Of a stretch of DNA of 64,000 nt, positions 1 to 8,995 are shown piece after piece; position 1 is the stretch's first letter, and each line of letters begins with the position of its first letter. A model generated the notes under the pieces. The model saw only the letters and a list, made by a program, of their open reading frames with translations, did no database searches and was not told the DNA's origin. The translations under genes and the position numbers were made by a program. Source of the DNA: Sneathiella limimaris (GTDB lineage: Bacteria; Pseudomonadota; Alphaproteobacteria; Sneathiellales; Sneathiellaceae); NCBI RefSeq assembly GCF_012932565.1, contig NZ_JABBYJ010000001.1, positions 2,542,001-2,606,000 of the forward strand. The letters run 5' to 3'.

Positions 1-104
1 CCAGTGAAGCTGTGGACAATCTCAGACCAGAATACAAGTGTAGCCAATACACTTGCGAAAACCACGAACTCAAAACCATTCTTCAAATAATTCCGTTTAG
101 ACAT
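1..104 (-). CDS. N-terminus of a small membrane protein (runs off the left edge)
   Basis: Only the first 34 codons are inside the window. The ATG at 104-102 follows a strong Shine-Dalgarno sequence (AAGGAGGATCAC). The product begins MSKRNYLKNGFEFVVFASV and continues with a hydrophobic stretch (about residues 11-26), so it looks like a single-pass inner-membrane protein with a short positively charged cytoplasmic start. I do not recognise the family. The promoter in front carries a LexA-type box, so it may belong to the SOS response. Some SOS genes of alphaproteobacteria encode small membrane-bound division inhibitors; that role is only a guess here because the C-terminus is missing. Confidence 0.7.
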   Translation of the reverse strand, partial: MSKRNYLKNGFEFVVFASVLATLVFWSEIVHSFT

Positions 105-133
105 GTGATCCTCCTTAATCTGCTTGGAAGTTA

Positions 134-162
134 GTTATGTTCCTATTTTGTTCTACAGTCAA
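134..162 (-). promoter_or_regulatory. Promoter with embedded LexA-type (SOS) box
   Basis: On the minus strand a -35 element TTGACT (162-157) is followed after 17 bp by CATAAC (139-134). Within the spacer lies GAAC-N7-GAAC (153-139; GTTC-N7-GTTC on the plus strand), the direct repeat recognised by LexA in alphaproteobacteria. Transcription would start near 127, about 20 bases before the ATG at 104. The box covers the spacer, the usual position for repression. The motif match is seen directly; control by LexA is inferred. Confidence 0.6.
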
Positions 163-277
163 ACAAAAAGAGAACAAAAATATTATTAATAAATATTTCA
201 ATGAGTTAGAAAGGAGGGTGGAATATCTATTGGAAGCTGATTCGATGAAAAAGAACGAATCAGATTAGTTATATGAA

Positions 278-967
278 TCAACGAACAGGATCGGAAACTA
301 ATTGGTGATCACGGATATGAACCACTCTATCCATTCGGCGTGCTAGGTCTATATTATGCGTCGCGACCAATGCAGCTACGTTATGTTGCTTCAGAAGCTT
401 CATGAAATTTTTGAAAACCATATCAGCTGTTTGTTCATCCAGATTACCAGTAGGCTCATCAGCCAAAAGTAAAACTGGATCATTGGCAAGAGCGCGTGCG
501 ATCGCGACCCGTTGCTGCTCACCACCTGAGAGTTTTGCCGGACGATGTTTTAGCCGATGTGATAAGCCCATCATTTCCAACAATTCAGTTGCTTTAGCTT
601 TGGCTTTAGATTTTGCGACCCCAGATATAAGATTTGGCATCATTACATTTTCCAGTGCGGAAAACTCGGGCAGCAAATGATGAAACTGATAAACAAACCC
701 TATATCTGTGCGTCTAGTTTCCGTTCTTTTCTTATCCCGGGCTCTAGCGCAATCAACGCCATTAATGATCACTTCACCCGAGGAAGGTGGCTCAAGCAAA
801 CCTGCAATTTGCAACAGTGTTGATTTACCGGCTCCTGACTGACCGAGCAACGCGACGACTTCACCAGCTTTAATCTGAAGGTTCACATCTTTTAGAACTT
901 CAAGCTTATCGCCGGCCTGCTCAAACACCCGTCCGACATGCTGCAGGTTGAGGACAACATCACTCAT
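278..967 (-). CDS. lolD: Lipoprotein-releasing ABC transporter ATPase LolD
   Basis: ATP-binding subunit of the Lol complex, which extracts mature lipoproteins from the outer face of the inner membrane and hands them to LolA. The 229-residue protein shows Walker [10 protein letters not shown] (42-50), a Q-loop region with [10 protein letters not shown] typical of LolD, the signature LSGGEQQR (146-153), Walker B LLLADE and an H-loop ATHN. It starts 8 bases inside the end of the lolC gene, so the pair is probably translationally coupled. It is the last gene of the proS-lolC-lolD block. MacB-type ATPases are the nearest alternative, but the FtsX-type LolC partner next door supports LolD. Confidence 0.95.
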   Translation of the reverse strand: MSDVVLNLQHVGRVFEQAGDKLEVLKDVNLQIKAGEVVALLGQSGAGKSTLLQIAGLLEPPSSGEVIINGVDCARARDKKRTETRRTDIGFVYQFHHLLPEFSALENVMMPNLISGVAKSKAKAKATELLEMMGLSHRLKHRPAKLSGGEQQRVAIARALANDPVLLLADEPTGNLDEQTADMVFKNFMKLLKQHNVAALVATHNIDLARRMDRVVHIRDHQLVSDPVR

Positions 968-2207
968 AGCGAAGTGCCTCCACCGGATCGAGACGAGCAG
1001 CTCTCCATGACGGATAGATAGTCGCAGCCAGTGAAATGATGACCGACATTAAAACAACAGCTGTTACTTCTGCAGGGTCAACCTTTGCTGGGAGGTGAGA
1101 GAGAAAGTAAATCTCAGCCGAAAATAGCTCTGCCCCTGTTAAGCCTTCAATGAAAGATTTTATCCGATCGATATTGGCACAGAAACCAATCCCCAAGAGA
1201 AATCCAAACAAGGTTCCAACAAGACCGATACTGGCACCCGCAATGAAAAATACTCGCATGATCATCCCGCGAGTTGCCCCCATAGTTCGGAGAATTGCAA
1301 CGTCTCGACCTTTATCTTTTACGAGCATAATCAGACTGGAAATAATGTTGAAAGCAGCAACCAGGATTATGAGTGTAAGGATCAGGAACATGACGTTCCG
1401 TTCAACCTCCAGGGCATTAAAGAAACTGGCTCTTGATTGTTGCCAATCATATATGAAGGCCCGAATAGGAACTGCATTAATTACTTCGCGCCTAATCTTT
1501 AAAGCTTTGTCAGGATCCGTCGCAAAAACCTCAAGAGAGGTAACCCCTTCTCCGAGTTTAAAATATTTTTGCGCAGCCCCAAGTGACATATAGACATAGC
1601 CACTGTCATATTCATACATGCCCGTATTAAACAGCCCCGCCACCTTGTAGGTCTTAATTCGAGGTAATGAACCAACAACTGTCGAAGTGGTCTTTGGGGA
1701 AATCAACTTGATAAGATCGCCAGCCCTGATGCCTAATGATTGAGCCAGACGAAACCCGACCAGGACCCCTCTTCCTTCTTCAAAGCTCTCTTTACTGCCG
1801 TCGACGATATTTGCAGAAAGAGCCACCAGTTTATCCAGCTCTTCTGATGTGATACCCCGAACAAGGGCGCCGCTTGCGCTGCCACCGGCCGTTGTCATGA
1901 CCTGTCCTTGGACTAGCGGGGAGACACGAACAACCCCATCAACACGCTCCAGGCTGTCGATAACAGGCTGGAAATCGACCAAAGGCTTGTTTTCAGGGGC
2001 CTTGATCTCGTAATGACCGTTCATTCCAAGAATACGGTCCAGCAGCTCCGCACGGAACCCGTTCATCACGGACATGACGATAATCAGGGTTGCAACCCCA
2101 AGCCCAATTCCCAAAAAGGAAAATAGTGCGATAACCGAGATAAACCCTTCCTGTCGCCGAGCGCGAAGGTACCTGAGGGCCATTGTCCATTCAAAACGGG
2201 AAAACAC
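960..2207 (-). CDS. lolC: Lipoprotein-releasing ABC transporter permease LolC/LolE
   Basis: Inner-membrane permease of the lipoprotein sorting machine. The 415-residue protein has one N-terminal membrane helix after FEWTMALRYLRARRQEGF, a large periplasmic domain (about residues 50-270) and three C-terminal helices of the FtsX/MacB_PCD type ending near DPVEALRYE. Like many alphaproteobacteria there is a single LolC/E-type gene, so the permease is probably a homodimer, which is an inference. It uses a GTG start 5 bases after the proS stop codon, and its own end overlaps lolD by 8 bases. Confidence 0.93.
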   Translation of the reverse strand: MFSRFEWTMALRYLRARRQEGFISVIALFSFLGIGLGVATLIIVMSVMNGFRAELLDRILGMNGHYEIKAPENKPLVDFQPVIDSLERVDGVVRVSPLVQGQVMTTAGGSASGALVRGITSEELDKLVALSANIVDGSKESFEEGRGVLVGFRLAQSLGIRAGDLIKLISPKTTSTVVGSLPRIKTYKVAGLFNTGMYEYDSGYVYMSLGAAQKYFKLGEGVTSLEVFATDPDKALKIRREVINAVPIRAFIYDWQQSRASFFNALEVERNVMFLILTLIILVAAFNIISSLIMLVKDKGRDVAILRTMGATRGMIMRVFFIAGASIGLVGTLFGFLLGIGFCANIDRIKSFIEGLTGAELFSAEIYFLSHLPAKVDPAEVTAVVLMSVIISLAATIYPSWRAARLDPVEALRYE

Positions 2208-2212
2208 GCCGG

Positions 2213-3526
2213 TTAGCCTACCAGTCTTTGCAAAGCATCTTCGGGAGAGAGTTCAGTTTTTTCGCCAGTAGCCCGGTTCTTGAACTCGACAACACCGGAT
2301 TTTAATCCGCGTGGGCCAATCGTCACCTGCCATGGCAAACCGATCAAATCCATGTTGGCAAACTTACCCCCTGCCCGTTCATTTCGATCATCATAGAGAA
2401 CTTCGACGCCAGCAGACTGAAGTTTCCCGTAAAAATCTTCACAGGCTTGATCACAAGCTTCATCACCTGTCTTGAGATTGATCAACCCGACTTTGAATGG
2501 CGCAACAGCCTCCGGCCAGATAATCCCATTTTCATCATGACAGGCTTCAATGATACCGCCAACAAGACGGGAAACGCCAATACCATAGGAACCCATGGAG
2601 ACGGTTACATCCTTACCATCCGGTCCGGTTACATTCGCCTCAAAAGGGGCTGAATATTTTTGACCGAAATGGAAGATATGGCCTACTTCAATACCCCGGC
2701 GACTGACCAACTCATCACCAGATATTGGGCAATTATCTGCATCATGCATTTCATCTGCCGCGGCATAATAGCTTGTCCATTCATCCACTATGCCCTGCAA
2801 TTCGTCAGGGCTGTAGTCTTTGTCTTCTGGAGTTTTCAGTCCAAGAATATCTTTGTGGTAGAAAACTTCACTCTCTCCGGTATCCGCGAGAATAATAAAC
2901 TCATGGGAGAGATCACCACCAATTGGACCTGTATCAGCCCGAAGCGGGATAGCCTGCAACCCCATTCTTGCGTAGGTTTTCAAATAGGCCACAAACATCC
3001 GATTATAGGCGATCTTGGCGCCTTCATAATCCATATCGAAAGAATAAGCATCCTTCATCAGGAATTCACGGCCGCGCATGACGCCAAACCGGGGACGCAC
3101 TTCATCCCGGAACTTCCACTGGATGTGATAAAGGTTCAGCGGCAAGTCTTTATAGCTTTTGACATGTGTCCGAAATATATCAGTGACCAATTCTTCATTG
3201 GTTGGGCCATACAGCATTTCACGGCCATGGCGATCCTCAATGCGCAGCATTTCCTTACCATAATCGTCATAGCGATTGGATTGCCGCCATAAATCTGCTG
3301 ATTGAATGGTTGGCATTAGGATTTCAATAGCGCCAGCTTTATCCTGTTCCTCACGAACGATTTGTTCGATTTTTTTCAGGACCCGATGGCCAAGTGGTAG
3401 CCAAGAATAAATGCCGGCTGAGGCTTGCTGGATCATGCCGGCACGCAACATCAGTCTATGGGAAACGATTTGGGCTTCCTTGGGATCTTCTTTCAAGGTT
3501 GGCAGAAAATATCGGGAAAGACGCAT
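2213..3526 (-). CDS. proS: Proline--tRNA ligase, short alphaproteobacterial type
   Basis: Class II aminoacyl-tRNA synthetase that charges tRNA-Pro. At 437 residues it is much shorter than the roughly 570-residue bacterial type; the editing INS domain between class II motifs 2 and 3 is missing. Visible are the motif 1 region around [18 protein letters not shown], motif 2 ([17 protein letters not shown]), motif 3 ([12 protein letters not shown]) and a C-terminal anticodon-binding domain ([16 protein letters not shown]). Strains with this short enzyme usually clear mis-charged Ala-tRNA-Pro with a free-standing editing protein, which is not in this window. ATG start; the gene lies upstream of lolC in the same operon. 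Confidence 0.95.
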   Translation of the reverse strand: MRLSRYFLPTLKEDPKEAQIVSHRLMLRAGMIQQASAGIYSWLPLGHRVLKKIEQIVREEQDKAGAIEILMPTIQSADLWRQSNRYDDYGKEMLRIEDRHGREMLYGPTNEELVTDIFRTHVKSYKDLPLNLYHIQWKFRDEVRPRFGVMRGREFLMKDAYSFDMDYEGAKIAYNRMFVAYLKTYARMGLQAIPLRADTGPIGGDLSHEFIILADTGESEVFYHKDILGLKTPEDKDYSPDELQGIVDEWTSYYAAADEMHDADNCPISGDELVSRRGIEVGHIFHFGQKYSAPFEANVTGPDGKDVTVSMGSYGIGVSRLVGGIIEACHDENGIIWPEAVAPFKVGLINLKTGDEACDQACEDFYGKLQSAGVEVLYDDRNERAGGKFANMDLIGLPWQVTIGPRGLKSGVVEFKNRATGEKTELSPEDALQRLVG

Positions 3527-3638
3527 GGAACCCTCAGTAATTCACTTTATTCTTGAGATAATGTTTCACCACAAATGCGGCATTTTTCTGTTTTGTATAG
3601 GGATTTGAGAAGATTGCAAGTGCAATTCCAGATCCTCA

Positions 3639-4085
3639 TTACTCACTTTTTCCATCATAGACTTCATAGCATTTCTCACCAATCTTAACGAGCGCCGGAT
3701 TTCCAAGCTCCTGACCATTAAAGTCGAGACGACCGGTTTTAATGTCATAGGTAAGTTTACCAATGGAAACATCAGCATTCTGCAAGGATCTATTTGGAGC
3801 ATTATCTTCGGCGAAAAGATCTTTGAGCGGAAGGGCTAGATCAACAATAATCTGATCTGGAATTTTTATCTGACCCCCTACCGTATCTGCAGGAACAACT
3901 GGATTACCCCTTGCATCTACGCCTGGCTTGTAATTGACATCTGCCCGAGCCAAGTGTCTTTGAACCTTTTGACAGGTTTCTTTATCAACTTCCACCTGCA
4001 ATGTCTCAGCGTTGGCTGTTCCGCTCACCGCGAGGGCAGCTAACACCAAGTGAGTGCGTAATGCAGCTTTGATCATTCTTCTCAC
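3639..4085 (-). CDS. Small periplasmic protein of unknown function
   Basis: The 148-residue product has a clear Sec signal peptide: basic MRRMIKAALRTH, a hydrophobic core and the cleavage-like SGTANA-E. The mature part contains KPGVDARGNPVVPAD and ends with RLDFNGQEL...KIGEKCYEVYDGKSE; its two cysteines (in KETCQKV and EKCYEV) could form a disulfide. I know similar alphaproteobacterial proteins only as hypothetical ones and assign no function. The GTG start at 4085 shares one base with the stop of the acyltransferase gene in front (TAGTG); an ATG at 4076 is the alternative start and leaves the signal peptide intact. Confidence 0.75.
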   Translation of the reverse strand: MRRMIKAALRTHLVLAALAVSGTANAETLQVEVDKETCQKVQRHLARADVNYKPGVDARGNPVVPADTVGGQIKIPDQIIVDLALPLKDLFAEDNAPNRSLQNADVSIGKLTYDIKTGRLDFNGQELGNPALVKIGEKCYEVYDGKSE

Positions 4086-6049
4086 TAACGCTTAAACTCG
4101 TCTCTCAAGGCATCTACTATAGGACGTGCTCCTTCCAGACTCAAATGATCATCATCTGTGTAGAGGACGTTCCCGTTCTTGAAAACTTCACAGGAACCCT
4201 GATCACAGAGCAGATTATGCGGATATATAATATCAACGAGTTTTGTTTTCTCCAGTTTGGTCAGCGCGTTCATGACAATTGATTGGCGGACATCAAATTC
4301 GGATCGCTTCACAATCGGTAGATTTCCATAACCTTTTAGATGACGAATAACAGTATCCGGAACATGAAACTGAATTTCTGGAACCGGCCCAACAATGAGG
4401 ACATTCGCCCCGCGAGCCTTTATTTCCTTAACTGTTCTGTTAAGGGCGTCTTTAAATGAAATTTCCTTACCGTCGGCTTCTAGGTCAAAAATTGTGTGAC
4501 TACGCCCACCGTCACCCGGGGCTCTAACTGTCGAGGCAAGATTGGCCCACCGACTTGCAAGAACAACCATATCCACTTGATGGGTATCCAAGTAATTCAT
4601 CACCTCATTGACAAAAGTTGGACAAATATCCCTGTTTTTACGTCGGGTCGTTTCAACATCTGGAATGGGTGGACAGTCAGGCATTCCTGTTGACGAGATA
4701 TAATTCCCATCAGTCCCATAAAAATGATTAAATGCCTGTATCAACATACCTGAATGGGAGTCTCCCCAGAAAAGGATATGCTGTCCTTGTTGGTTTCCAG
4801 AACTACAAACACTGTACTTTTTAGGCAAACTATCGCTAAAGGGGATTACAGTCTCACATTCTCGTTTTGGAAGCTCTTTTTCTGCCTGTACAGCTTCGTG
4901 GATTTTCAATGCTTCTGCTGTCATACGAGCCGGGGCACCATTACTCAAACTAATCGCCCAAGCTGTCCCGCCAATAATAGCAAGAGCGCTGGCCACCCCC
5001 AGCAAGAGTGGTTTCATGCATACTCTACGGCGATCCAGCAAATAGCTTTCCATAAGATGCCACGATGCGACAGCCCACAATATGCCAAAAACAAAGATCA
5101 GCAGTTGCTCAGTGGGGTTAAAAGGCCGGGAGATGTAAAGCCGTACAAAAACGATAACCGGCCAATGAATAAGGTAAATTGAATAGGACAGTCGCCCCAG
5201 ATACCGAAAAGGGAAGCTTCCTAAAAACCGGGATGCTGGATTTAAAACTGTCTGCCCTGCTAAAATGATTAGGCCAGAGCCAAGAACCGGTAAAAGCGCG
5301 GCCTCTCCAGGAAAACGGATGGTATCATCAATCCAAAACAGGGAGAGACCGATTAATCCCAGGCCAAATATAAACACCAAAACGCTTATGAATTTATCCA
5401 ATTTGATCGCAGGCGTATAAAGCGCAATCAATCCGCCTAACCCCAATTCCCAAAAGCGAGACATTGGAAGATAAAATGCATTGGTTTCATCAATACGGAC
5501 AATCACCAGGTTATAGATGAAGGACAGAGCCGTGATTATAATTACGGCTTTTCGCGGTGACCATTTAAGGAGTTTATATATACCGATCAGGAGGAGCGGT
5601 ATTAGGATATAAAACTGCTCTTCAACCCCCAGGGACCAAGCGTGCAAGAAGGGTTTTTGATGAGAGACGTCTGCGAAGTAATCAGATCGATCATTGAAAA
5701 AGAAGTTTGCTGCGAAGCCCAGTGTAGCAAGTGCACTTAAAGCGAACTCTTTGTATTCTCGTGGACCTAAGAGGAAGTACCCCACAACAACAGAAAACAA
5801 GAGAACCAACAACAACGCTGGCAATATTCTTCGGATCCGTTTTTCAAAGAAACGAGCCAAGGAGAAATCGTTGGCTTCCAGGCCTTCAATTATTTTGGGA
5901 ACAATTAAATACCCTGAAATCACGAAAAAGATATCAACGCCGACAAATCCGCCAGAGAAACTGTCGAACCCCAAATGAAAAGCAAAAATAGAAAGGGCCG
6001 AGATTGCTCTCAGCCCGTCAATATCAGCGCGGTAACTTGTCGCTTTCAT
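4085..6049 (-). CDS. Acyltransferase 3 / SGNH-domain O-acyltransferase (OafA type)
   Basis: Integral membrane enzyme of the OafA/YrhL type that transfers acyl (usually acetyl) groups to sugars of surface polysaccharide or LPS. The N-terminal part (about 1-360) has about ten membrane helices and the family motifs YRADIDGLRAISAL and FSGGFVGVDIFFVISGYLI, plus HAWSLGVEEQFY. The C-terminal part (about 400-654) is a periplasmic SGNH hydrolase-like domain with FWGDSHSGM (catalytic Ser) and YTDDDHLSLEGA (Asp-His). I chose the ATG at 6049, preceded by GAGG, over the GTG at 6073. It sits between DUF1467 and proS, which are normally neighbours, so it looks like an insertion into a conserved block. Confidence 0.9.
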   Translation of the reverse strand: MKATSYRADIDGLRAISALSIFAFHLGFDSFSGGFVGVDIFFVISGYLIVPKIIEGLEANDFSLARFFEKRIRRILPALLLVLLFSVVVGYFLLGPREYKEFALSALATLGFAANFFFNDRSDYFADVSHQKPFLHAWSLGVEEQFYILIPLLLIGIYKLLKWSPRKAVIIITALSFIYNLVIVRIDETNAFYLPMSRFWELGLGGLIALYTPAIKLDKFISVLVFIFGLGLIGLSLFWIDDTIRFPGEAALLPVLGSGLIILAGQTVLNPASRFLGSFPFRYLGRLSYSIYLIHWPVIVFVRLYISRPFNPTEQLLIFVFGILWAVASWHLMESYLLDRRRVCMKPLLLGVASALAIIGGTAWAISLSNGAPARMTAEALKIHEAVQAEKELPKRECETVIPFSDSLPKKYSVCSSGNQQGQHILFWGDSHSGMLIQAFNHFYGTDGNYISSTGMPDCPPIPDVETTRRKNRDICPTFVNEVMNYLDTHQVDMVVLASRWANLASTVRAPGDGGRSHTIFDLEADGKEISFKDALNRTVKEIKARGANVLIVGPVPEIQFHVPDTVIRHLKGYGNLPIVKRSEFDVRQSIVMNALTKLEKTKLVDIIYPHNLLCDQGSCEVFKNGNVLYTDDDHLSLEGARPIVDALRDEFKR

Positions 6050-6073
6050 GCTGCGTTGGATCCTCGAAAGCAC

Positions 6074-6331
6074 CTAGTTTTGTTGCATGTAAGATCGAAA
6101 ATCGATCAATTCATACTCAACGACACTATAAAAGATCCCAAACACAATGCCAGTTACCACTGTCGTAATCAGAAGTTTTTTCCAGATCGCTGGGTTTACA
6201 GGAGCACTTCCTACTGTACCTGGTTCAACCTCACCCTCTTCCTCCTGAGTTCTGACACCCCAAGGCAGGACGGTAAACAGAATAATAAACCAGAGAATGA
6301 AATAGACAACAAGGCCTGTCGCTAGATCCAT
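6074..6331 (-). CDS. DUF1467 family two-helix membrane protein
   Basis: An 85-residue protein with two membrane helices (about 5-25 and 50-70) joined by an acidic linker (TQEEEGEVEPG). The segment LPWGVRTQEE and the fixed position behind mce identify the DUF1467 family, which is common in alphaproteobacteria and has no known role. It starts 9 bases after mce ends and stops just before the GTG/ATG start region of the acyltransferase, so it is part of the rnj-mce operon. Confidence 0.88.
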   Translation of the reverse strand: MDLATGLVVYFILWFIILFTVLPWGVRTQEEEGEVEPGTVGSAPVNPAIWKKLLITTVVTGIVFGIFYSVVEYELIDFRSYMQQN

Positions 6332-6340
6332 AAGACCCTC

Positions 6341-6745
6341 TTAAACCTGTTCCAGTTCCAAAAGTGTACCGTTGAAGTCTTTCGGATGCAGGAAGAGTAC
6401 TGGTTTTCCATGTGCACCAATCTTTGGTTCACCACTTCCTAAAATCCGAGCGCCTTCCTGAACCAGCTTATCACGAGCTGCCAGAATATCTTCTACTTCG
6501 TAACAGATATGATGAATGCCGCCTGTTTTGTTTTTTTCAAGAAAATTTGCAATCGGGGAGTCATCACCAAGCGGGTGTAAAAGCTCAATTTTTGTATTGT
6601 TGAGTTCAACAAAAACTACAGTGACACCATGATCCGGCTCATCCTGAGGAGGACGAACAATTGCTCCCAAAATATCCCGGTAGGTTTTGGATGCCGCCTC
6701 TAGATCTGGAACAGCGATCGCAACATGGTTCAAATTACCAATCAT
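6341..6745 (-). CDS. mce: Methylmalonyl-CoA epimerase
   Basis: Interconverts (S)- and (R)-methylmalonyl-CoA in the propionyl-CoA route to succinyl-CoA. The 134-residue protein is a VOC-fold (glyoxalase-like) metalloenzyme with two beta-alpha-beta-beta-beta modules. Likely metal ligands are H7 (NHVAIAV), E54 (KIELLHP), H79 (GIHHICYEV) and E130 (LLELEQV). It lies 22 bases behind rnj in the same direction, the usual alphaproteobacterial arrangement. The methylmalonyl-CoA mutase and propionyl-CoA carboxylase genes it needs are elsewhere. Confidence 0.93.
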   Translation of the reverse strand: MIGNLNHVAIAVPDLEAASKTYRDILGAIVRPPQDEPDHGVTVVFVELNNTKIELLHPLGDDSPIANFLEKNKTGGIHHICYEVEDILAARDKLVQEGARILGSGEPKIGAHGKPVLFLHPKDFNGTLLELEQV

Positions 6746-6767
6746 TTTTCTTCCCTATCCTCTCAAC

Positions 6768-8456
6768 TCAACCTTCTGCACGGGCTTCTTTCTCGATTTC
6801 ACGACTTACATATACATCGGTAATGGGTCGTCTTCCAGCCAACTTTCTAAAAAAACGTCTAATGGCTTGGCTTGCGGCCTTTTCAACTTCAAGATCCTGC
6901 TGACGATTTTTTGCCGACAAATCATAATGAGCTTTGATGATAGTATCCTGAAGATCTTTGTGAAGGGATGGAAAATTCCCTTCTTCCACCACACCCCTCA
7001 AACGGACCTCTGGCGGTTTTGTAATTTTGCCATCATAGGAAATCGTCAGATGCGCACTTGCCGATCCGTTAAAGATCATTTTTCGGCGCGTAGAGAGAAA
7101 ATCGCCATCCAACGAAGTTGTCCCGCCCGCATCGACGGCCAGGCGACCAGAAGGCACGCGATCAATAATTTCCGGGGCACCGGGGGCCAATTGCAAAACA
7201 TCCCCATTTCGGATCTCAATCGCAATTGGAACACCAAGGGAAAGCGCCAAATTACAATGTTCCGATAAGTGCCGGGCCTCGCCATGGACCGGAACTGCAA
7301 TTTGTGGTTTTACAATTTCATACATTCTTTCCAGCTCTTCACGAGCGGGATGGCCAGATACATGAACAAATTCATCAGATTCCGTGATGACATTAATGCC
7401 ATTTTCAGTCAGTTCATTATGAAGCCCAAACAAAGCCTTTTCATTTCCCGGTATGACCTTGGATGAAAAAATAACCGTGTCTCCCTTATCTAGGGTAACA
7501 TGAGGATGATCTTCCCTGGCGATACGGGCCATTGCTCCTCTTGGTTCTCCCTGACTCCCCGTACACAGGAGCAGCATCTTTTCCTTAGGTAGATATCCTG
7601 CATCCTGTTCTTTAAGAAAGCTCGGTAAATCACTGAGATAACCGGATTTTTTTGCCGCCTCAGTCATTCGGATCAAGGATCTACCCACAAGGACAACATG
7701 CCGATCATGTTTTTCGGCAATTTTGGCAATCGCGCTCACCCGCGCAATGTTGGATGCGAAAGTCGTAACTGCTACCCTGCCCGTTTTAAGACGACCCAAG
7801 AGCTCATCGAGGCTATCCTTCACATCTCCTTCAGAGCCTGAAACGCCATGTTTAAAGACATTTGTTGAATCACAGATCATTGCGAGAACATCGCCAGAGG
7901 TAACATCCTCCATTCGATCCATATCGCTCACGGGTCCTACCACAGGGTCCGGATCAAGCTTCCAGTCCCCGCTATGCATGACCTTCCCGTAAGGGGTCGT
8001 GATGAGAAGCGCCTGCATTTCAGGGATAGAATGCGTGAGATCAACAAAATCAAGATGGAAGTCCCCAAGTTGCAGAGAACTTCCGGGCGCAACGACATTC
8101 ACGTCCACTAGATCCAGAATTCCTTCTTCACTCAGCTTGTAATGCAGGATCTCCGACGTAAAAGGACTACAATAGACCGGACAGAGAAAATCCTTCCAGA
8201 GGCGGGCCACAGCTCCTACATGATCTTCATGGGCATGCGTAACGATCAAACCCAATAAATTTTCTTTATGTTCCGCAATGAAGGATGCATCCGGAACAAT
8301 TACATCAATGCCCGGCGCCCTTTCATCAGCAAAGGAAATTCCACAATCTACCATCAGCCATTTGCCATTACAGCAATACAGGTTGAGGTTCATTCCAATT
8401 TCACCGCTTCCGCCTAATGGCAAAAACAGGAGCTTATTTGCTGTATTCATAGTCAT
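6768..8456 (-). CDS. rnj: Ribonuclease J
   Basis: Metallo-beta-lactamase/beta-CASP nuclease that processes and degrades RNA, with 5'-3' exonuclease and endonuclease activity in the family. The 562-residue protein starts with FLPLGGSGEIGMN and has the metal-binding motif HAHEDH (74-79), the later ligands in HSGDWKLDPDP, the beta-CASP part with SSKVIPGNE and HVSGHPAREE, and PVHGEARHL. A short C-terminal domain follows. It heads the rnj-mce-DUF1467 group. Presence of RNase J in a Gram-negative is typical of alphaproteobacteria. Confidence 0.94.
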   Translation of the reverse strand: MTMNTANKLLFLPLGGSGEIGMNLNLYCCNGKWLMVDCGISFADERAPGIDVIVPDASFIAEHKENLLGLIVTHAHEDHVGAVARLWKDFLCPVYCSPFTSEILHYKLSEEGILDLVDVNVVAPGSSLQLGDFHLDFVDLTHSIPEMQALLITTPYGKVMHSGDWKLDPDPVVGPVSDMDRMEDVTSGDVLAMICDSTNVFKHGVSGSEGDVKDSLDELLGRLKTGRVAVTTFASNIARVSAIAKIAEKHDRHVVLVGRSLIRMTEAAKKSGYLSDLPSFLKEQDAGYLPKEKMLLLCTGSQGEPRGAMARIAREDHPHVTLDKGDTVIFSSKVIPGNEKALFGLHNELTENGINVITESDEFVHVSGHPAREELERMYEIVKPQIAVPVHGEARHLSEHCNLALSLGVPIAIEIRNGDVLQLAPGAPEIIDRVPSGRLAVDAGGTTSLDGDFLSTRRKMIFNGSASAHLTISYDGKITKPPEVRLRGVVEEGNFPSLHKDLQDTIIKAHYDLSAKNRQQDLEVEKAASQAIRRFFRKLAGRRPITDVYVSREIEKEARAEG

Positions 8457-8556
8457 CCTAAATGTTCAAGGCCTTTGACCTATCAACAAAACAGCCCTTT
8501 GACCAGAAATACTCTCACTTGGCTTCTTCCAGCTATAGGATTTTACGAGACTGAGC

Positions 8557-8994
8557 TTAAAAAGGTTCAAAAATGTCAGGGAAAATATAGTCTTTTGGGA
8601 GTTCCAACCATTCTTTCAAAGGCTGCTCAACAATCTCTTTGTCCGAATTAAAAACACGATAGCTGACATCATTTGTGGCTCTTGACTGGTAACTTCTAAA
8701 GAGGCCATGAGTTAAAAGACTATCCAGAATAACGGCTTCCCGATGTGTCCCCAAATTTGTTCTATATGACCCAATTTGAACCGCTAGTTCTTCGATTTCG
8801 TCGATTGTTTGATTTGTTTTCACACCCCTAAAATCCATACAACGCTTCATCCCTCTTTGATAAGAGGGATCGTTTAATGTTTGCGCTATGGTCTCAAGTA
8901 TAAGGTTGTTGTCGGCAACACCCTGCAGGTTGATGAAAGCGCAATTAACCGAGGGATCAATGAAATATTCAAACTTGGACTGCTTTTCAGCCAT
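8557..8994 (-). CDS. Uncharacterised protein, paralogue of the gene at 8996-9469
   Basis: A 145-residue cytoplasmic protein without signal peptide or membrane segment. It shares its architecture with the upstream gene: an N-terminal beta strand (CAFINLQGVAD), then the core MDFRGVKTNQTIDE, a middle block HREAVILDSLLTHGLFRSY and a C-terminal WLELPKDYIFPDIF. The alternating strand-helix pattern around D-[FL]-RGV recalls STAS/SpoIIAA-like folds, but that is inference from pattern only. Its ATG comes one base after the stop of the partner, so the two are translated together. Function unknown. Confidence 0.8.
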   Translation of the reverse strand: MAEKQSKFEYFIDPSVNCAFINLQGVADNNLILETIAQTLNDPSYQRGMKRCMDFRGVKTNQTIDEIEELAVQIGSYRTNLGTHREAVILDSLLTHGLFRSYQSRATNDVSYRVFNSDKEIVEQPLKEWLELPKDYIFPDIFEPF

Positions 8995-8995
8995 A

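Noticed and set aside
237-263. Hairpin CTGATTCG / CGAATCAG behind lolD as a terminator
   Set aside because: The 8-bp stem is perfect and well placed, but no T-run follows on the minus strand, so it cannot be called a rho-independent terminator. It may only protect the mRNA end.
2660-3292. 210-codon plus-strand frame
   Set aside because: It lies antisense within proS, whose domains are complete; the translated sequence has no family features.
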